The notes: generated from the letters alone by a model not told the origin. A DNA stretch of 64,000 bases from Pseudomonadota bacterium (GCA_021790335.1 JAJYEE010000001.1:155873-219872); one strand, 5' to 3'. Positions 28,196-37,381 are shown, counted from the stretch's first letter. Numbers and translations: made by a program.

Positions 28196-28530
28196 CCGAG
28201 TGTCTTTTCTGCCGGATCGTGGAAGGCAAAGTGCCGTCGGAGCGGGTCCACGAGGATGATGACGTCATTGTCATCCGTGATATTTACCCGAAGGCTCCAG
28301 TGCACCTGCTGGTGATTCCACGTATTCACTGCGAAAGCCTGAACGAACTGACGCCGGCGGACGATCGGTTGATTGCGCACATGGTGCGGCTGCTGCCCGG
28401 CCTGGCGCGCAGTCAGGGCTTGGACAGCGGGTTCCGCACGGTGATCAACACCGGCCGCGGAGGTGGCCAGGAGATTTTTCACCTCCATATTCACTTATTG
28501 GGCGGCGCCGGGCGCCTGCCGGGATTTTGA
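28192..28530 (+). CDS. hinT: HIT-family purine nucleoside phosphoramidase
   Basis: 112-residue HIT protein with [14 protein letters not shown] at the start and the catalytic triad [10 protein letters not shown] near the end. HinT cleaves AMP-phosphoramidates; its physiological substrate is not settled. The ATG overlaps hisE, and tatA follows 21 bp later, an arrangement common in beta- and gammaproteobacteria. Confidence 0.94.
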   Translation: MTECLFCRIVEGKVPSERVHEDDDVIVIRDIYPKAPVHLLVIPRIHCESLNELTPADDRLIAHMVRLLPGLARSQGLDSGFRTVINTGRGGGQEIFHLHIHLLGGAGRLPGF

Positions 28531-28551
28531 CAGACCAAGAGGTAAACGGAC

Positions 28552-28845
28552 ATGGGCGAATTCAGCATCTGGCACTGGCTGGTCATACTGGCCATCGTCC
28601 TGATCATCTTCGGAACGAAGAAGTTGCGCAATGTCGGCAGCGACCTGGGCGGGGCGATCAAGAACTTCAAGCAGGCGATGAAGGAAGAATCCGACAAGGC
28701 AGGAGGGGCTGCGGACACGACCACGGCGGCAGTGGAAGCTCCGAAGATCGAGCGGCAACCGGCGAAAGCGCCACGCGCAAGAGCGGCAACTGCATCCAGA
28801 TCCTCGAAGACGAAGAACGGCTCGCGCTCCAAGAAGACTGCTTGA
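28552..28845 (+). CDS. tatA: Twin-arginine translocase subunit TatA (copy 1)
   Basis: 97-residue Tat[22 protein letters not shown] is the single membrane helix, followed by the [20 protein letters not shown] amphipathic helix and a long basic Ala/Lys/Ser tail. TatA oligomers form the transport element of the Tat system. A second, closely related copy follows 117 bp downstream. Confidence 0.94.
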   Translation: MGEFSIWHWLVILAIVLIIFGTKKLRNVGSDLGGAIKNFKQAMKEESDKAGGAADTTTAAVEAPKIERQPAKAPRARAATASRSSKTKNGSRSKKTA

Positions 28846-29009
28846 GCGCCCGGTTACTTCCGGATGGCGGCCGTGTTTCCGACAGCGGGTGCGACAGCCT
28901 GGTATTCAGAACGCATAGACTTACGGTGGGCATGTTGCCCAGCGAACAGACGGAATACGGACATGGGTGAATTCAGCATCTGGCACTGGCTGGTCATACT
29001 GGCCATCGT
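28558..29009 (+). repeat. Tandem duplication at the 5' ends of the two tatA genes
   Basis: 41 bases starting GAATTCAGCATCTGGCACTG are identical at 28558-28598 and 28969-29009, covering the membrane-helix codons. Similarity continues more loosely through the amphipathic helix and is lost in the tails. This fits a tandem gene duplication, possibly kept similar by gene conversion. Confidence 0.85.
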
Positions 29010-29226
29010 TGTGGTCATCTTCGGTACCAAAAAGCTGCGCAACATCGGCAGTGACGTGGGCGGCGCGATCAAGAGTTTCAAGGAGTCCATGAAGGGCGAG
29101 ATGGAAAAGCCGTCGGGTGATTCCGCCGACCAACCGGACAAGCCTCAGGGAGATGACGGCTCTCACCGAATCATCGAGGGTAAAGTAACCTCCAAGCACA
29201 CCGGCAGGGACAAGAAGAAGATTTGA
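28963..29226 (+). CDS. tatA: Twin-arginine translocase subunit TatA/TatE (copy 2)
   Basis: 87-residue second TatA. The first 17 residues are identical to copy 1 ([16 protein letters not shown] at the start), and the amphipathic helix is nearly so ([17 protein letters not shown]). The tail is acidic first ([18 protein letters not shown]) and basic at the end, unlike copy 1. Probably a paralogue in the sense of E. coli tatA/tatE, but encoded inside the operon. The start follows CGGACATG, shared with copy 1. Confidence 0.92.
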   Translation: MGEFSIWHWLVILAIVVVIFGTKKLRNIGSDVGGAIKSFKESMKGEMEKPSGDSADQPDKPQGDDGSHRIIEGKVTSKHTGRDKKKI

Positions 29227-29251
29227 CCCGGCCCTGACGCGGGCGCAATCT

Positions 29252-29752
29252 GTGTTCGATTTCAGCTTTTCAGAACTGGTCTTGGTCGGCCTAATAGCCC
29301 TGATTGTCTTGGGGCCAGAGCGGCTGCCGGAGGTGGCGCGTGCCTTGGGCCGCTGGATGGCGCGTCTGCGGCGCTTCATAGAGGATGTGAAGCGTGACAT
29401 TGACCACGAAGTAAACGACGACAATCTGGCCGCGTTTCGCAAGGTTCAGGAGGAGCTCGCCGAGACCCGCAATGTTCTGGAGCGGTCCGCCAAGGAAACG
29501 TTTTCGAGTCTGAGTGCGTCTGTGGAACCGGAGGCGCCGGCCGTTCCGGTGCCGACCGATGCGGGCGGGCCCGACGGCAGCCAGCCCGCCGTTCCGGAAG
29601 TGTCCCCGGTCGCAACGGCGCGCAAAGCGCCTGCGCGCAAGCGTTCTGGCCGCAGAACTCCGTCGCAGCCCAAGACTGGTTCCCCGCGCACTGCGGGCCC
29701 CAAGACCACCCGAAACAGCCATGGCAGCGCAAGAAAAACCCGACCCCGTTGA
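29252..29752 (+). CDS. tatB: Sec-independent protein translocase subunit TatB
   Basis: 166-residue TatB with GTG start. [21 protein letters not shown] is the membrane helix, [16 protein letters not shown] the conserved hinge and amphipathic helix, then a long helix (to about 90) and a Pro/Ala/Arg/Lys-rich disordered tail. With TatC it forms the receptor for twin-arginine signal peptides. The last 32 bp overlap tatC. Confidence 0.94.
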   Translation: MFDFSFSELVLVGLIALIVLGPERLPEVARALGRWMARLRRFIEDVKRDIDHEVNDDNLAAFRKVQEELAETRNVLERSAKETFSSLSASVEPEAPAVPVPTDAGGPDGSQPAVPEVSPVATARKAPARKRSGRRTPSQPKTGSPRTAGPKTTRNSHGSARKTRPR

Positions 29753-30614
29753 CACCCCTGGCGAAGGGGCGGAAGGCAGTTTCATTTCCCATTTGCTGGA
29801 GCTGCGCAACCGCCTGCTGTATTCAGTGATCGCGGTGGTTGTCATATTTATTGCGCTGTTGCCGTTTTCGAACAAGGTGTACACGCGTGTTGCGCAGCCA
29901 CTATTATCCGTGCTGCCCAAGGGGGCGAGCATGATCGCCACCGACGTGACGTCGCCTTTTCTGACCCCCATCAAACTGACTCTGGCGGTAGCGATCGTTA
30001 TTGCGATCCCTTTTATCCTGTTTCAGCTGTGGGCCTTTGTAGCGCCCGGTCTGTACCGCCACGAGCGGCGGCTGATTATGCCCCTGCTTGTGTCCAGCAC
30101 CGTCCTGTTCTATACCGGCATGGCGTTTGCATATTTCGTCATCTTTCCCATGGTGTTCCGGTTTTTCGTGCACTCCTTGCCAGCCGGGGTGACGATGATG
30201 ACTGACATCAGGTCCTACCTGAATTTCGTGTTTTCCATGTTTTTCGCCTTTGGTATTGCTTTCGAGCTCCCGGTAGCGGTGGTGCTGCTGGCATGGATGG
30301 GGATACTGGATCCGGACGCGTTGGCGAAGAAGCGCCCGTACGTGATTCTGGTGGTATTTATCATCGCCGCCTTTCTCACGCCACCCGACGTGTTCTCCCA
30401 GACCTTTCTGGCGATTCCGATGCTGCTGCTGTTCGAGATCGGCCTGTTTTTTGCCCGTCGGGTCGTTCGAGCCAAGAAAGCACGCGCGCAGGCTGCTGTT
30501 GAGGGCGATGAGGCTGCTGCTGCAGCCGGACCGCAGCCGGATGGGCAAGCGCAGACCCGTACTGTCCGAAGCGGACGGCGCAGGGGCGGTAAGCCAAGCC
30601 GCCGCGAGCGCTGA
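29721..30614 (+). CDS. tatC: Sec-independent protein translocase subunit TatC
   Basis: 297-residue six-helix membrane protein, the Tat signal-peptide receptor core. [15 protein letters not shown] is the conserved N-terminal motif; FWAF-type [35 protein letters not shown] and FGIAFELPV follow. The C-terminal extension (about 255-297) is Ala-rich then strongly basic. It begins inside tatB (32-bp overlap), so the two are translationally linked. Confidence 0.95.
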   Translation: MAAQEKPDPVDTPGEGAEGSFISHLLELRNRLLYSVIAVVVIFIALLPFSNKVYTRVAQPLLSVLPKGASMIATDVTSPFLTPIKLTLAVAIVIAIPFILFQLWAFVAPGLYRHERRLIMPLLVSSTVLFYTGMAFAYFVIFPMVFRFFVHSLPAGVTMMTDIRSYLNFVFSMFFAFGIAFELPVAVVLLAWMGILDPDALAKKRPYVILVVFIIAAFLTPPDVFSQTFLAIPMLLLFEIGLFFARRVVRAKKARAQAAVEGDEAAAAAGPQPDGQAQTRTVRSGRRRGGKPSRRER

Positions 30615-30623
30615 TCTGCCGGT

Positions 30624-31796
30624 TTATTCGAGCTGTGTTGCCCGCGCCGGCCGCTCGGCTGTGGTGGCTGAGAGCGCTATGATCCTGTTGCTGCGCAGGA
30701 TTCTCATTTGGATGAGATCTCCTGGCCGGTGTCCGGAAATCGTGAGCAATGCCTGGCGCGCATCATCGAGAGGTTTTCCGTCCAGAGAGAGAATGATGTC
30801 CCCCGGGGCGATTCCAGCCTTGGCCGCAGGGCCACCGCGTACCACACCGATGACAATGATGCCGTGAACGAACGGCTTGATCCCCAGTGCCTGGGCGATC
30901 TGCGGAGTGAGCGCATGGGCATCGATGCCGAGCCAGCCTCTCAGCGGTCTGCCGTACTGGATAATCTGCTCCATGACGTTGACGGCAAGACTCGTCGGAA
31001 TGGCGAAACCGATGCCTTGCGATCCGCCGCTCTGGCTTACGATCAGGGTGTTGATGCCGATTAGGTCACCGTTGGTGTCCACCAAAGCGCCGCCGGAATT
31101 GCCGGGATTGATGGGCGCGTCCGTCTGGATGAAGTTGTCAAACCGGCTGACTCCCAGCCGGCTGCGCCCGGTGGCGCTTACGATGCCCATCGTGACTGTC
31201 TGTCCGACTCCAAAGGGGTTTCCGATCGCCAGCACGACATCACCGATGCGTATGTGGTCCGAATGGCCGAGGGTGATGACCGGGAGGTGGGGCAGGTTGA
31301 CCTTCAGGACGGCGATGTCCGTATCCGGGTCGCTGCCGACGACCTTGGCCGGTGCGCTGCGGCCATCCCGCAAAACCACCTGGATTGCGTCGGCTTTGGC
31401 AATCACGTGCCGGTTTGTGAGGATATAACCCTGCTTACTGATGATGACACCTGACCCCAGGCTGGTTTCCAGACGCTTGTCCGGTGGTTCTAGCGGTTCG
31501 GTGTTACCGAAGAACTGCTGAAACAGCGGGTCGCCGAAAAACGGGTTCGGCTGCACCGTTACGACCCTGGCGGTGTTGACATTGACAACAGCCGGAGCGG
31601 CACGGTCAACGGCTCCTGCGTAGGACACAGGTCCGCCCACGCGCGCCGGGGTCGGTGATGGCGGGGCTTCGATGATCTGAATTGCCGGTGCCTTGTGCGG
31701 GATCAGTCCCGGCCAGAGCACGGTCAGGACGAAAGCAGCCGCAAGTCCCAGGGTAATCGTCTGGGCGACGAAGATTACAGCACTGCGAAAACGCAT
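30624..31796 (-). CDS. degS: DegS/AlgW-type periplasmic serine protease
   Basis: 390-residue HtrA-family protease anchored by one N-terminal helix (about 8-30), not cleaved. The trypsin-like domain has the triad His130 (LTNRHVI), Asp160 (DPDTDIAVLKV) and Ser234 (NPGNSGGAL). A single PDZ domain (about 285-375) follows. One PDZ plus a membrane anchor fits DegS/AlgW, the sensor that cuts anti-sigma-E factors, better than DegP. It faces tatC tail-to-tail and is divergent from petA. A frame open to 31976 is not conserved. Confidence 0.9.
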   Translation of the reverse strand: MRFRSAVIFVAQTITLGLAAAFVLTVLWPGLIPHKAPAIQIIEAPPSPTPARVGGPVSYAGAVDRAAPAVVNVNTARVVTVQPNPFFGDPLFQQFFGNTEPLEPPDKRLETSLGSGVIISKQGYILTNRHVIAKADAIQVVLRDGRSAPAKVVGSDPDTDIAVLKVNLPHLPVITLGHSDHIRIGDVVLAIGNPFGVGQTVTMGIVSATGRSRLGVSRFDNFIQTDAPINPGNSGGALVDTNGDLIGINTLIVSQSGGSQGIGFAIPTSLAVNVMEQIIQYGRPLRGWLGIDAHALTPQIAQALGIKPFVHGIIVIGVVRGGPAAKAGIAPGDIILSLDGKPLDDARQALLTISGHRPGDLIQMRILRSNRIIALSATTAERPARATQLE

Positions 31797-32101
31797 GGTT
31801 GATTCCGTACGATGGGATGAGTCGTAAGACGCGCATTGTCTGGCAACCTGTACTGGTTTACAACCACCGCAATCGTGCGTTGTGAGGGTTGGTTCACACG
31901 ATTTGGTATTGATCTGGGTCGTAATTGGCGCAAAAACCCGATTTCTACTCTTGACTGCGCTAGGACGATGGACCATCCTATGCCCGCTTTGGGGGGTCCA
32001 TCAGCATTTTCTGATCTAAAAAATGCATGAACATCAAGTATTTAAGTTCGAAGACGGCGGATTTTCCCGACTCAGGTGAAATCATCCTCAGGGGGTCTTA
32101 A
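31797..32101. other. Divergent promoter region between degS and petA
   Basis: 305 bp without a gene. It must drive degS leftward and petABC rightward. AT-rich stretches lie at 31861-31960 and 32010-32060, and TTGACT occurs at 31951-31956 on the petA strand, but without a convincing -10 at the right distance. AGGGGGT precedes the petA ATG. I assign no specific promoter. Confidence 0.45.
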
Positions 32102-32710
32102 ATGAGTGAAGATGGCGTTGACCGCGGAAAGCGGCGGTTTTTGACAGCTTTGACTGCAGGCGTGGGCACGGTTGGTATCGTTTTTGCTGCCACCCCGTTC
32201 GTGCTCAGCATGAATCCCAGCGCCCGAGCGCGTGCCGCCGGTGCACCGGTCGACGTGGACATCAGCAAGCTCGAGCTTGGTCAGATGCTTGTTGTGGGTT
32301 GGCGCGGGAAACCGGTTTATATCGTCAATCGCACCAAGGCGATGCTGGCCCAGCTGCCGAACAACACGCCACTCCTGGTCGACCCGTTTTCCAAAGTTCA
32401 GAGCCAGCAACCGCCTTATGCGGAAAACATATACCGTGCCCGCAAACCTGAAATTCTCGTAGTGCTCGGTGTCTGCACCCATCTCGGATGTGCGCCAAGC
32501 AAGGCGTTCACGGTGGGCGTTCCCTCTGGTTTGGGCGCGAACTGGCCGGGCGGTTTCTTCTGTCATTGTCATGGGTCCAAATACGACATGTCCGGGCGCG
32601 TTTTCAAGAATGTGCCGGCCCCGATGAATTTGGATGTCCCCCCTTACATGTACCTTACCGACACGTTAATTCGTATCGGTAGTGACAAGAAGAAACAAGG
32701 AGCCGCCTGA
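32102..32710 (+). CDS. petA: Ubiquinol-cytochrome c reductase Rieske iron-sulfur subunit
   Basis: 202-residue Rieske protein of the bc1 complex. The N-terminus RGKRRFLTALTAGVGTVG is a twin-arginine signal-anchor. The [2Fe-2S] ligands are in CTHLGC (Cys125, His127; Cys130 disulfide) and CHCHGS (Cys154, His157; Cys156 disulfide). It needs Tat for insertion, and the tat operon lies 1.5 kb upstream. The stop overlaps the petB start by one base. Confidence 0.96.
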   Translation: MSEDGVDRGKRRFLTALTAGVGTVGIVFAATPFVLSMNPSARARAAGAPVDVDISKLELGQMLVVGWRGKPVYIVNRTKAMLAQLPNNTPLLVDPFSKVQSQQPPYAENIYRARKPEILVVLGVCTHLGCAPSKAFTVGVPSGLGANWPGGFFCHCHGSKYDMSGRVFKNVPAPMNLDVPPYMYLTDTLIRIGSDKKKQGAA

Positions 32711-34083
32711 TGCAAAAGATCATGACGTGGATCGATGACCGCTTCCCGCTGACAAAAGTGTGGAACGAGCATCTGGCGCAATACTATGCGCCCAAGAACT
32801 TCAATTTCTGGTATTACTTCGGATCTCTGGCGCTGCTGGTGCTGGTGAATCAGATTGTCACCGGCATCTTCCTCACCATGAGCTACAAGCCGGATTCGGC
32901 GCTGGCATTCGCGTCAGTCCAGTACATCATGTATGACGTGTCGTGGGGGTGGCTGATCCGCTACATGCATGCAGTCGGTGCTTCGATGTTTTTTATCGTC
33001 GTCTACCTGCACATGTTCCGTGGTCTGCTCTACGGGTCGCACCGGCAGCCGCGCGAACTGATCTGGATTTTCGGCGTCCTCATTTTCGTGGCGTTGATGG
33101 CCGAAGCATTCATGGGCTATCTGTTGCCGTGGGGCAACATGTCGTACTGGGGTGCCCAGGTGATCATTTCGCTGTTTACTGCGATCCCGGTCATCGGCAA
33201 CGGGCTTGCCCGGTGGATTCGCGGTGACTTCGTGGTTTCCGATGCGACGCTCAACCGCTTCTTTGCCTTCCATGTCATCGCCCTGCCCCTGGTGCTGGTT
33301 GCTCTGGTGTTCGTTCATCTCGTAGCGCTGCACAAGGTCGGCTCGAACAATCCGGACGGCGTGGAAATCAAGAAGAAAAAGGACGCCAAGGGAATTCCGC
33401 TCGATGGCATACCGTTCCATCCCTATTACACGGTCAAGGACATCGTGGGCGTGACCGTGTTTCTTATGGTCTTTTCCGCCATCATCTTCTTTGTGCCGAC
33501 GCTTGGCGGACACTTCCTGGAACGCGACAACTTCATTCCGGCGAATATCCTTTCGACCCCGCTCGACATCCATCCACTGTGGTATTTCACGCCCTTCTAC
33601 TCGATGTTGCGTGCCTCCACCAATCAGTATACGCATGGCGTTCTGGTGGTCTGTACCGTGCTGGTTGCGGCGCTTGCATTCTTTACCAAGCCTGGCGTCA
33701 AGGCCAAAGCGATAACGGTGGTTATTGCGGCGTTGATGGTCGTCGGTCTGTACACCCTGCAGGCCAAGCTGTGGGGCGTAATTTTGATGGGATCGTCGAT
33801 CGTGCTGATTTTCTTCTTGCCGTGGCTCGATCGTTCCCCGGTCAAATCGATACGCTATCGAGGTGCGTTGTACAAGAGCGCGCTTGGGCTGTTCGTAGTT
33901 AGCTTCATCCTGCTGGGATATCTCGGCACCAAGTCGCCTGATGCTGTGAGCCTGTTCCTGTTCAAGAATCTGGCATGGGGGCAGGTCCTTACGCTCGTCT
34001 ACCTCGCCTTCTTCGTGTTGATGCCGTGGTATACGAAGATCGACAAGACCAAGCCGGTTCCAGAGAGGGTGACAACCAAATGA
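32710..34083 (+). CDS. petB: Ubiquinol-cytochrome c reductase cytochrome b subunit
   Basis: 457-residue cytochrome b with at least eight membrane helices. The haem-ligating histidines lie in RYMHAVGASMFFIVVYLHMFR and FAFHVIALPLVLVALVFVHL (each shown only as a landmark). GYLLPWGNMSYWGAQV and the Qo-site PEWY-equivalent PLWYF are present. The C-terminal part has extra hydrophobic helices, giving a somewhat long protein for the family. Directly coupled to petA and petC. Confidence 0.95.
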   Translation: MQKIMTWIDDRFPLTKVWNEHLAQYYAPKNFNFWYYFGSLALLVLVNQIVTGIFLTMSYKPDSALAFASVQYIMYDVSWGWLIRYMHAVGASMFFIVVYLHMFRGLLYGSHRQPRELIWIFGVLIFVALMAEAFMGYLLPWGNMSYWGAQVIISLFTAIPVIGNGLARWIRGDFVVSDATLNRFFAFHVIALPLVLVALVFVHLVALHKVGSNNPDGVEIKKKKDAKGIPLDGIPFHPYYTVKDIVGVTVFLMVFSAIIFFVPTLGGHFLERDNFIPANILSTPLDIHPLWYFTPFYSMLRASTNQYTHGVLVVCTVLVAALAFFTKPGVKAKAITVVIAALMVVGLYTLQAKLWGVILMGSSIVLIFFLPWLDRSPVKSIRYRGALYKSALGLFVVSFILLGYLGTKSPDAVSLFLFKNLAWGQVLTLVYLAFFVLMPWYTKIDKTKPVPERVTTK

Positions 34084-34850
34084 AAAAAATTTTTCTGAGC
34101 CTGTTGCTGGCGCTATTGCCGGTCATTTCGCATGCCGATGAGGGCCCGAAGCTCGATCATGTCAAGATAGACCTGAGCGACCGGGCATCTCTGCAACGCG
34201 GCGCGCGCATATTCGTCAATTACTGCCTGTCCTGCCACAGTGCGGCCTACCTGCGCTATGACCGCATGGGCCATGATCTGGGTATCAGCAACGAACTGGT
34301 GAAGCAGGACCTGCTGTTTGCGGCGAACAAAGTGGGTGACCGCATGATGGCGGTAATGCCGACTGCCGATGCCAAGAAATGGTTCGGTGTGGCTCCGCCC
34401 GATCTGACCCTGGAGGCACGGTATCGTGGGACTGACTGGATCTACACGTACCTGCGCAGCTTCTATCGGGACCCGAAGTCCTTCAGTGGCTGGAACAACA
34501 CCGTGTTTCCCCATGTCGCCATGCCGTTCGTGCTGTATGGCTGGCAAGGGGAGCAGCGCGCCGTGTTCCGAACCAAGAAGATTGTCAGCCATATAGTTGA
34601 GGGCGGGAAGCCCGTGACTGAAGTGTCGGAGGAGAAGGTATTCGACCACTTCACACTGGTCAAACCGGGCACTATGACGCCAAAGCAGTACGACCAAGCA
34701 ATTCGCGACTTGACCAATTTTATGGCGTACATGGCCGAGCCGACCAAGCTTGAACGCATCCGTGTGGGCGTTTATGTGTTAATATTCCTTGCGGTATTCT
34801 TGGTTCTTGCGATTCTGCTTAAGAAGGAATACTGGAAAGACATACACTGA
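34080..34850 (+). CDS. petC: Ubiquinol-cytochrome c reductase cytochrome c1 subunit
   Basis: 256-residue cytochrome c1. A signal peptide (KKIFLSLLLALLPVISHA) is followed by the c-type haem site CLSCH at residues 49-53. MPFVLYGWQG contains a candidate Met axial region, and one C-terminal helix (about 228-246) anchors it to the membrane before KKEYWKDIH. The ATG overlaps the petB stop by 4 bp. A clear terminator closes the operon. Confidence 0.95.
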   Translation: MKKIFLSLLLALLPVISHADEGPKLDHVKIDLSDRASLQRGARIFVNYCLSCHSAAYLRYDRMGHDLGISNELVKQDLLFAANKVGDRMMAVMPTADAKKWFGVAPPDLTLEARYRGTDWIYTYLRSFYRDPKSFSGWNNTVFPHVAMPFVLYGWQGEQRAVFRTKKIVSHIVEGGKPVTEVSEEKVFDHFTLVKPGTMTPKQYDQAIRDLTNFMAYMAEPTKLERIRVGVYVLIFLAVFLVLAILLKKEYWKDIH

Positions 34851-34871
34851 AAGGCGGTAGTGTTCCAGTCC

Positions 34872-34904
34872 AAAGGGGCCCCTATCGTGATAGGGGCCCC
34901 TTTT
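34872..34904 (+). terminator. Intrinsic terminator after petABC
   Basis: AAAGGGGCCCCTATC (34872-34886) pairs with GATAGGGGCCCCTTT (34889-34903) in a near-perfect hairpin with a tiny loop and a run of four Ts. It starts 21 bp after the petC stop and separates it from sspA. Confidence 0.9.
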
Positions 34905-34947
34905 GCTGTTTGACTGCACGCCATATTCCACGCAGGAGAATCCGTAA

Positions 34948-35583
34948 ATGGCATCCCTGGCCACCCGCAAGCATGTCATGACCCTTTATTCGGGCGCGAC
35001 CGATCCCTATAGTCACCGTACCCGCATCGTACTCTATGAGAAGGACGTCGAATGCCAGGTGATAGAGGTAGACATCAAGAAGAAGCCGCGCGAACTCGCT
35101 GATTTGAACCCCTATAACTGTGTCCCGACCATGGTGGACCGTGACCTGGTCCTATATGAATCCCTGATTATCAACGAGTATCTAGACGAACGCCTTCCGC
35201 ACCCGCCGCTTATGCCCGTAGATCCGGTTTCGCGGGGACGGGCGCGGCTCATGCTTATGCGTTTTGATCGCGACTGGTACAGTTTGCTGCCAGAACTCGA
35301 GGGTGGTGACCGCAAACTTGTCCAACGTGCACGCAACATCGTGCGCGACGGGCTCACCGTCATTTCCCCGGTTTTCAAGGAAAAGCAATTCGTGCTGGGT
35401 GAGGAGTTTTCGCTCGTGGATTGTTCGCTGGCTCCCTTGTTGTGGCGCCTTCCGGTCTATGGCATCGAACTGCCTCGCCAGGCGCGTCCCATACTCGATT
35501 ATGCCGAGCGGCTGTTTGAGCGCAAATCGTTCAAGCTGAGTCTGACCGATGCCGAGCGCGATATGCGCGCGCAGATTCGGTAG
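34948..35583 (+). CDS. sspA: Stringent starvation protein A
   Basis: 211-residue glutathione-S-transferase-fold protein that binds RNA polymerase and affects stress transcription. The thioredoxin-like N-terminus has TLYSGATDPYSHRTRIVLYEK and YNCVPTMVDRDLVLYES; the helical C-terminal domain ends with SLTDAERDMR. The GST catalytic residue is not conserved, as usual for SspA. AGGAGAA precedes the ATG, and sspB follows by 18 bp. Confidence 0.94.
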   Translation: MASLATRKHVMTLYSGATDPYSHRTRIVLYEKDVECQVIEVDIKKKPRELADLNPYNCVPTMVDRDLVLYESLIINEYLDERLPHPPLMPVDPVSRGRARLMLMRFDRDWYSLLPELEGGDRKLVQRARNIVRDGLTVISPVFKEKQFVLGEEFSLVDCSLAPLLWRLPVYGIELPRQARPILDYAERLFERKSFKLSLTDAERDMRAQIR

Positions 35584-35601
35584 CGCAGCCGGTCCGGTCA
35601 G

Positions 35602-36042
35602 ATGCCAGAAGCGAGTTCTACGCGACCGTACCTGATACGCGCCATCTACGACTGGGCAGTCGATAACGGACTCACGCCGCACGTGCTTGTGGACGCCCAG
35701 GCCCCGGGTGTCCAGGTCCCGTCCGCTTATGTCCACGAAGGCAAGATCGCCCTGAACATCCATCCCCGGGCAGTAGAAGGCCTGCAGCTCGGCCAGGACA
35801 ATATCATGTTTTCTGCGCGCTTCAGCGGGCGCAGCTTCGAGGTCGCCGTTCCGGTCGGTGCGGTGCTGGCCATCTATGCGCGCGAGAACGGACGCGGCTT
35901 CTTTTTCCAGAAGGAACCCGATGGCGACGGAAACGGACCGGTAGACGGAAGCGTGCCCGGAGCAGGCGGCGATACACCGTCCGGTCAACCCCGGGCCAGG
36001 CCTGGCGGGCGTAAAGGGGTTGTTCTGAAGCGGGTCAAATAG
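35602..36042 (+). CDS. sspB: ClpXP specificity-enhancing factor SspB
   Basis: 146-residue adaptor that tethers ssrA-tagged proteins to ClpXP. RPYLIRAIYDWAVDNGLTPH and IALNIHPRAV belong to the substrate-binding dimer domain; AVLAIYARENGRG ends it. A flexible Gly/Pro linker (about 112-136) leads to GVVLKRVK, corresponding to the C-terminal ClpX-binding tail. Conserved partner of sspA. Confidence 0.93.
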   Translation: MPEASSTRPYLIRAIYDWAVDNGLTPHVLVDAQAPGVQVPSAYVHEGKIALNIHPRAVEGLQLGQDNIMFSARFSGRSFEVAVPVGAVLAIYARENGRGFFFQKEPDGDGNGPVDGSVPGAGGDTPSGQPRARPGGRKGVVLKRVK

Positions 36043-36059
36043 TGCCTTAGCGCCGGTGT

Positions 36060-36368
36060 TCAGCGTGGTGCCGGGCCGGCGTCCAGGCGAAGTTCCTCAA
36101 TTTGCAACCCGATCAAGACCGCCTTGCCGGCGTGGCGCCGACCGTCTGCGTCAGCGAACTCGAAGCGGTACTGACGACGTACGCGTATCTTTCCGTTACG
36201 GCGTTCCAACGAAATTCCCACGAAGGCTACGGTTCCATCCAGGAACTGGAGTTCCATGTCCGCACACCGCTCCCGCGCCAGCTGTGTTGCCAGTTCGCGT
36301 GCCTCGAGGCCCGTATGCCAAAGCCATCCAGCGGCGCCTAGTCCCATCAAAGCAAGCAGGTATTCCAT
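36060..36368 (-). CDS. DUF3301-family membrane-associated protein
   Basis: 102-residue protein with one N-terminal hydrophobic segment (about 2-17, LLALMGLGAAGWLW) then HTGLEARELATQLARERCADMELQFLDGTVA, matching the DUF3301 pattern of small gammaproteobacterial proteins, and an Arg-rich strand region RRNGKIRVRRQYRFEF. The function is unknown. It is convergent with sspB (17 bp). The frame is open upstream to 36593, but MEYLLALMG is the natural start. Confidence 0.8.
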   Translation of the reverse strand: MEYLLALMGLGAAGWLWHTGLEARELATQLARERCADMELQFLDGTVAFVGISLERRNGKIRVRRQYRFEFADADGRRHAGKAVLIGLQIEELRLDAGPAPR

Positions 36369-36826
36369 GAAGGATGATTCAACCACGGGTGTGGCTGGTT
36401 CGCCACTGCGGCGTGCCTGTTCCGGGCCGTTGTTCGGACGAGCTGCGCATCGACAGGCTCCGAAGTGGTGCAACAAGCCCGGGTCGAGAGCCGACGGCCT
36501 TCCGCTGCCTGGCTTGCGCGGACCTTTGGCTTTGCAGGTAGCCACAGACCCGCGGCCGGTCTGTTGACCGAAACAGGAACGGGGCAAGCGCATCCCCGGT
36601 GTTCAAGGCGTCAGGGTCCTGACATCGCAGAAGCCGGACCTCATCGGCCCACTGTAACCCGAATTGGGTGAGGATTCATTCTGCAGTTGGCCGAAAACCC
36701 GGGTTGGCCTCCTCCCGTAACCCAACATGACCGCTCAGACGTCGTTCATGTCGATCTAACGGTGACTTTCTTCGCGAGCCCCCTGGGATTGGTCGCCTGG
36801 CAGGTGCGCTGTATGATCGGGTCATT
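36369..36826. other. Intergenic region upstream of the macrodomain pseudogene
   Basis: 458 bp without a convincing gene; open frames in 36379-36671 give Arg/Pro-rich translations. At the right end TTGGTC (36789-36794) and TATGAT (36812-36817) are 17 bp apart on the plus strand. A start at this promoter would begin only about two or three bases before the ATG at 36827, so the macrodomain message could be leaderless. Confidence 0.45.
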
Positions 36827-37320
36827 ATGATTCAATCCGTGCGTGCCGATATCACCACCTTGGCCGTCGACGCAATCGTCAACGCCGCCAACGAAACGCT
36901 GCTCGGCGGCGGGGGGGTTGATGGGGCTATACATCGTGCGGCAGGTCCGGAACTGCTTGCAGCCTGCCGTCGCTTGGGCGGCTGTCACACCGGCGAAGCC
37001 TGTATCACTCCAGGTTTCAGGCTAGCGGCAAAATGGGTTATCCATACCGTCGGACCCGTCTGGCGCGGCGGCAGATACCACGAGCCGCAGCTTCTGGAAT
37101 CGTGTTACCGCAATGTGTTCAATATTGCCCTGCAGCGGCGGGTGCGCACAATCGCGTTTCCGGCCATAGTACCGGGGTTTACGGCTACCCGAAGGATCAG
37201 GCTGCGCAGATTGCGCTCGCTGCCGCGCGTGCCTACGAAAACCGGTTCGACTTGATCATTTTATGCAGTTACAGTGACCTGGACAAAGCCATCTACGATG
37301 CGCTGCTGGCATCCCGGTGA
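36827..37320 (+). pseudogene. Macrodomain (O-acetyl-ADP-ribose deacetylase-like) gene with a frameshift
   Basis: The first 114 codons encode a YmdB-like macrodomain: [50 protein letters not shown] and RTIAFPAI. At 37168/37169 one base is missing: restoring an A converts AIVPGF into [19 protein letters not shown], and the shifted frame then runs to 37320 with [19 protein letters not shown], the normal C-terminus. As given, the protein would stop at 37255 with a scrambled end and no second ADP-ribose loop. It is either a recent inactivation or a base-call error. Confidence 0.88.
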
Positions 37321-37381
37321 CAAGGCGCGACGGGCCCAGTACCTTGGGCTCTCGGGATACGTCCGGACGGTGCTGCCAGCG

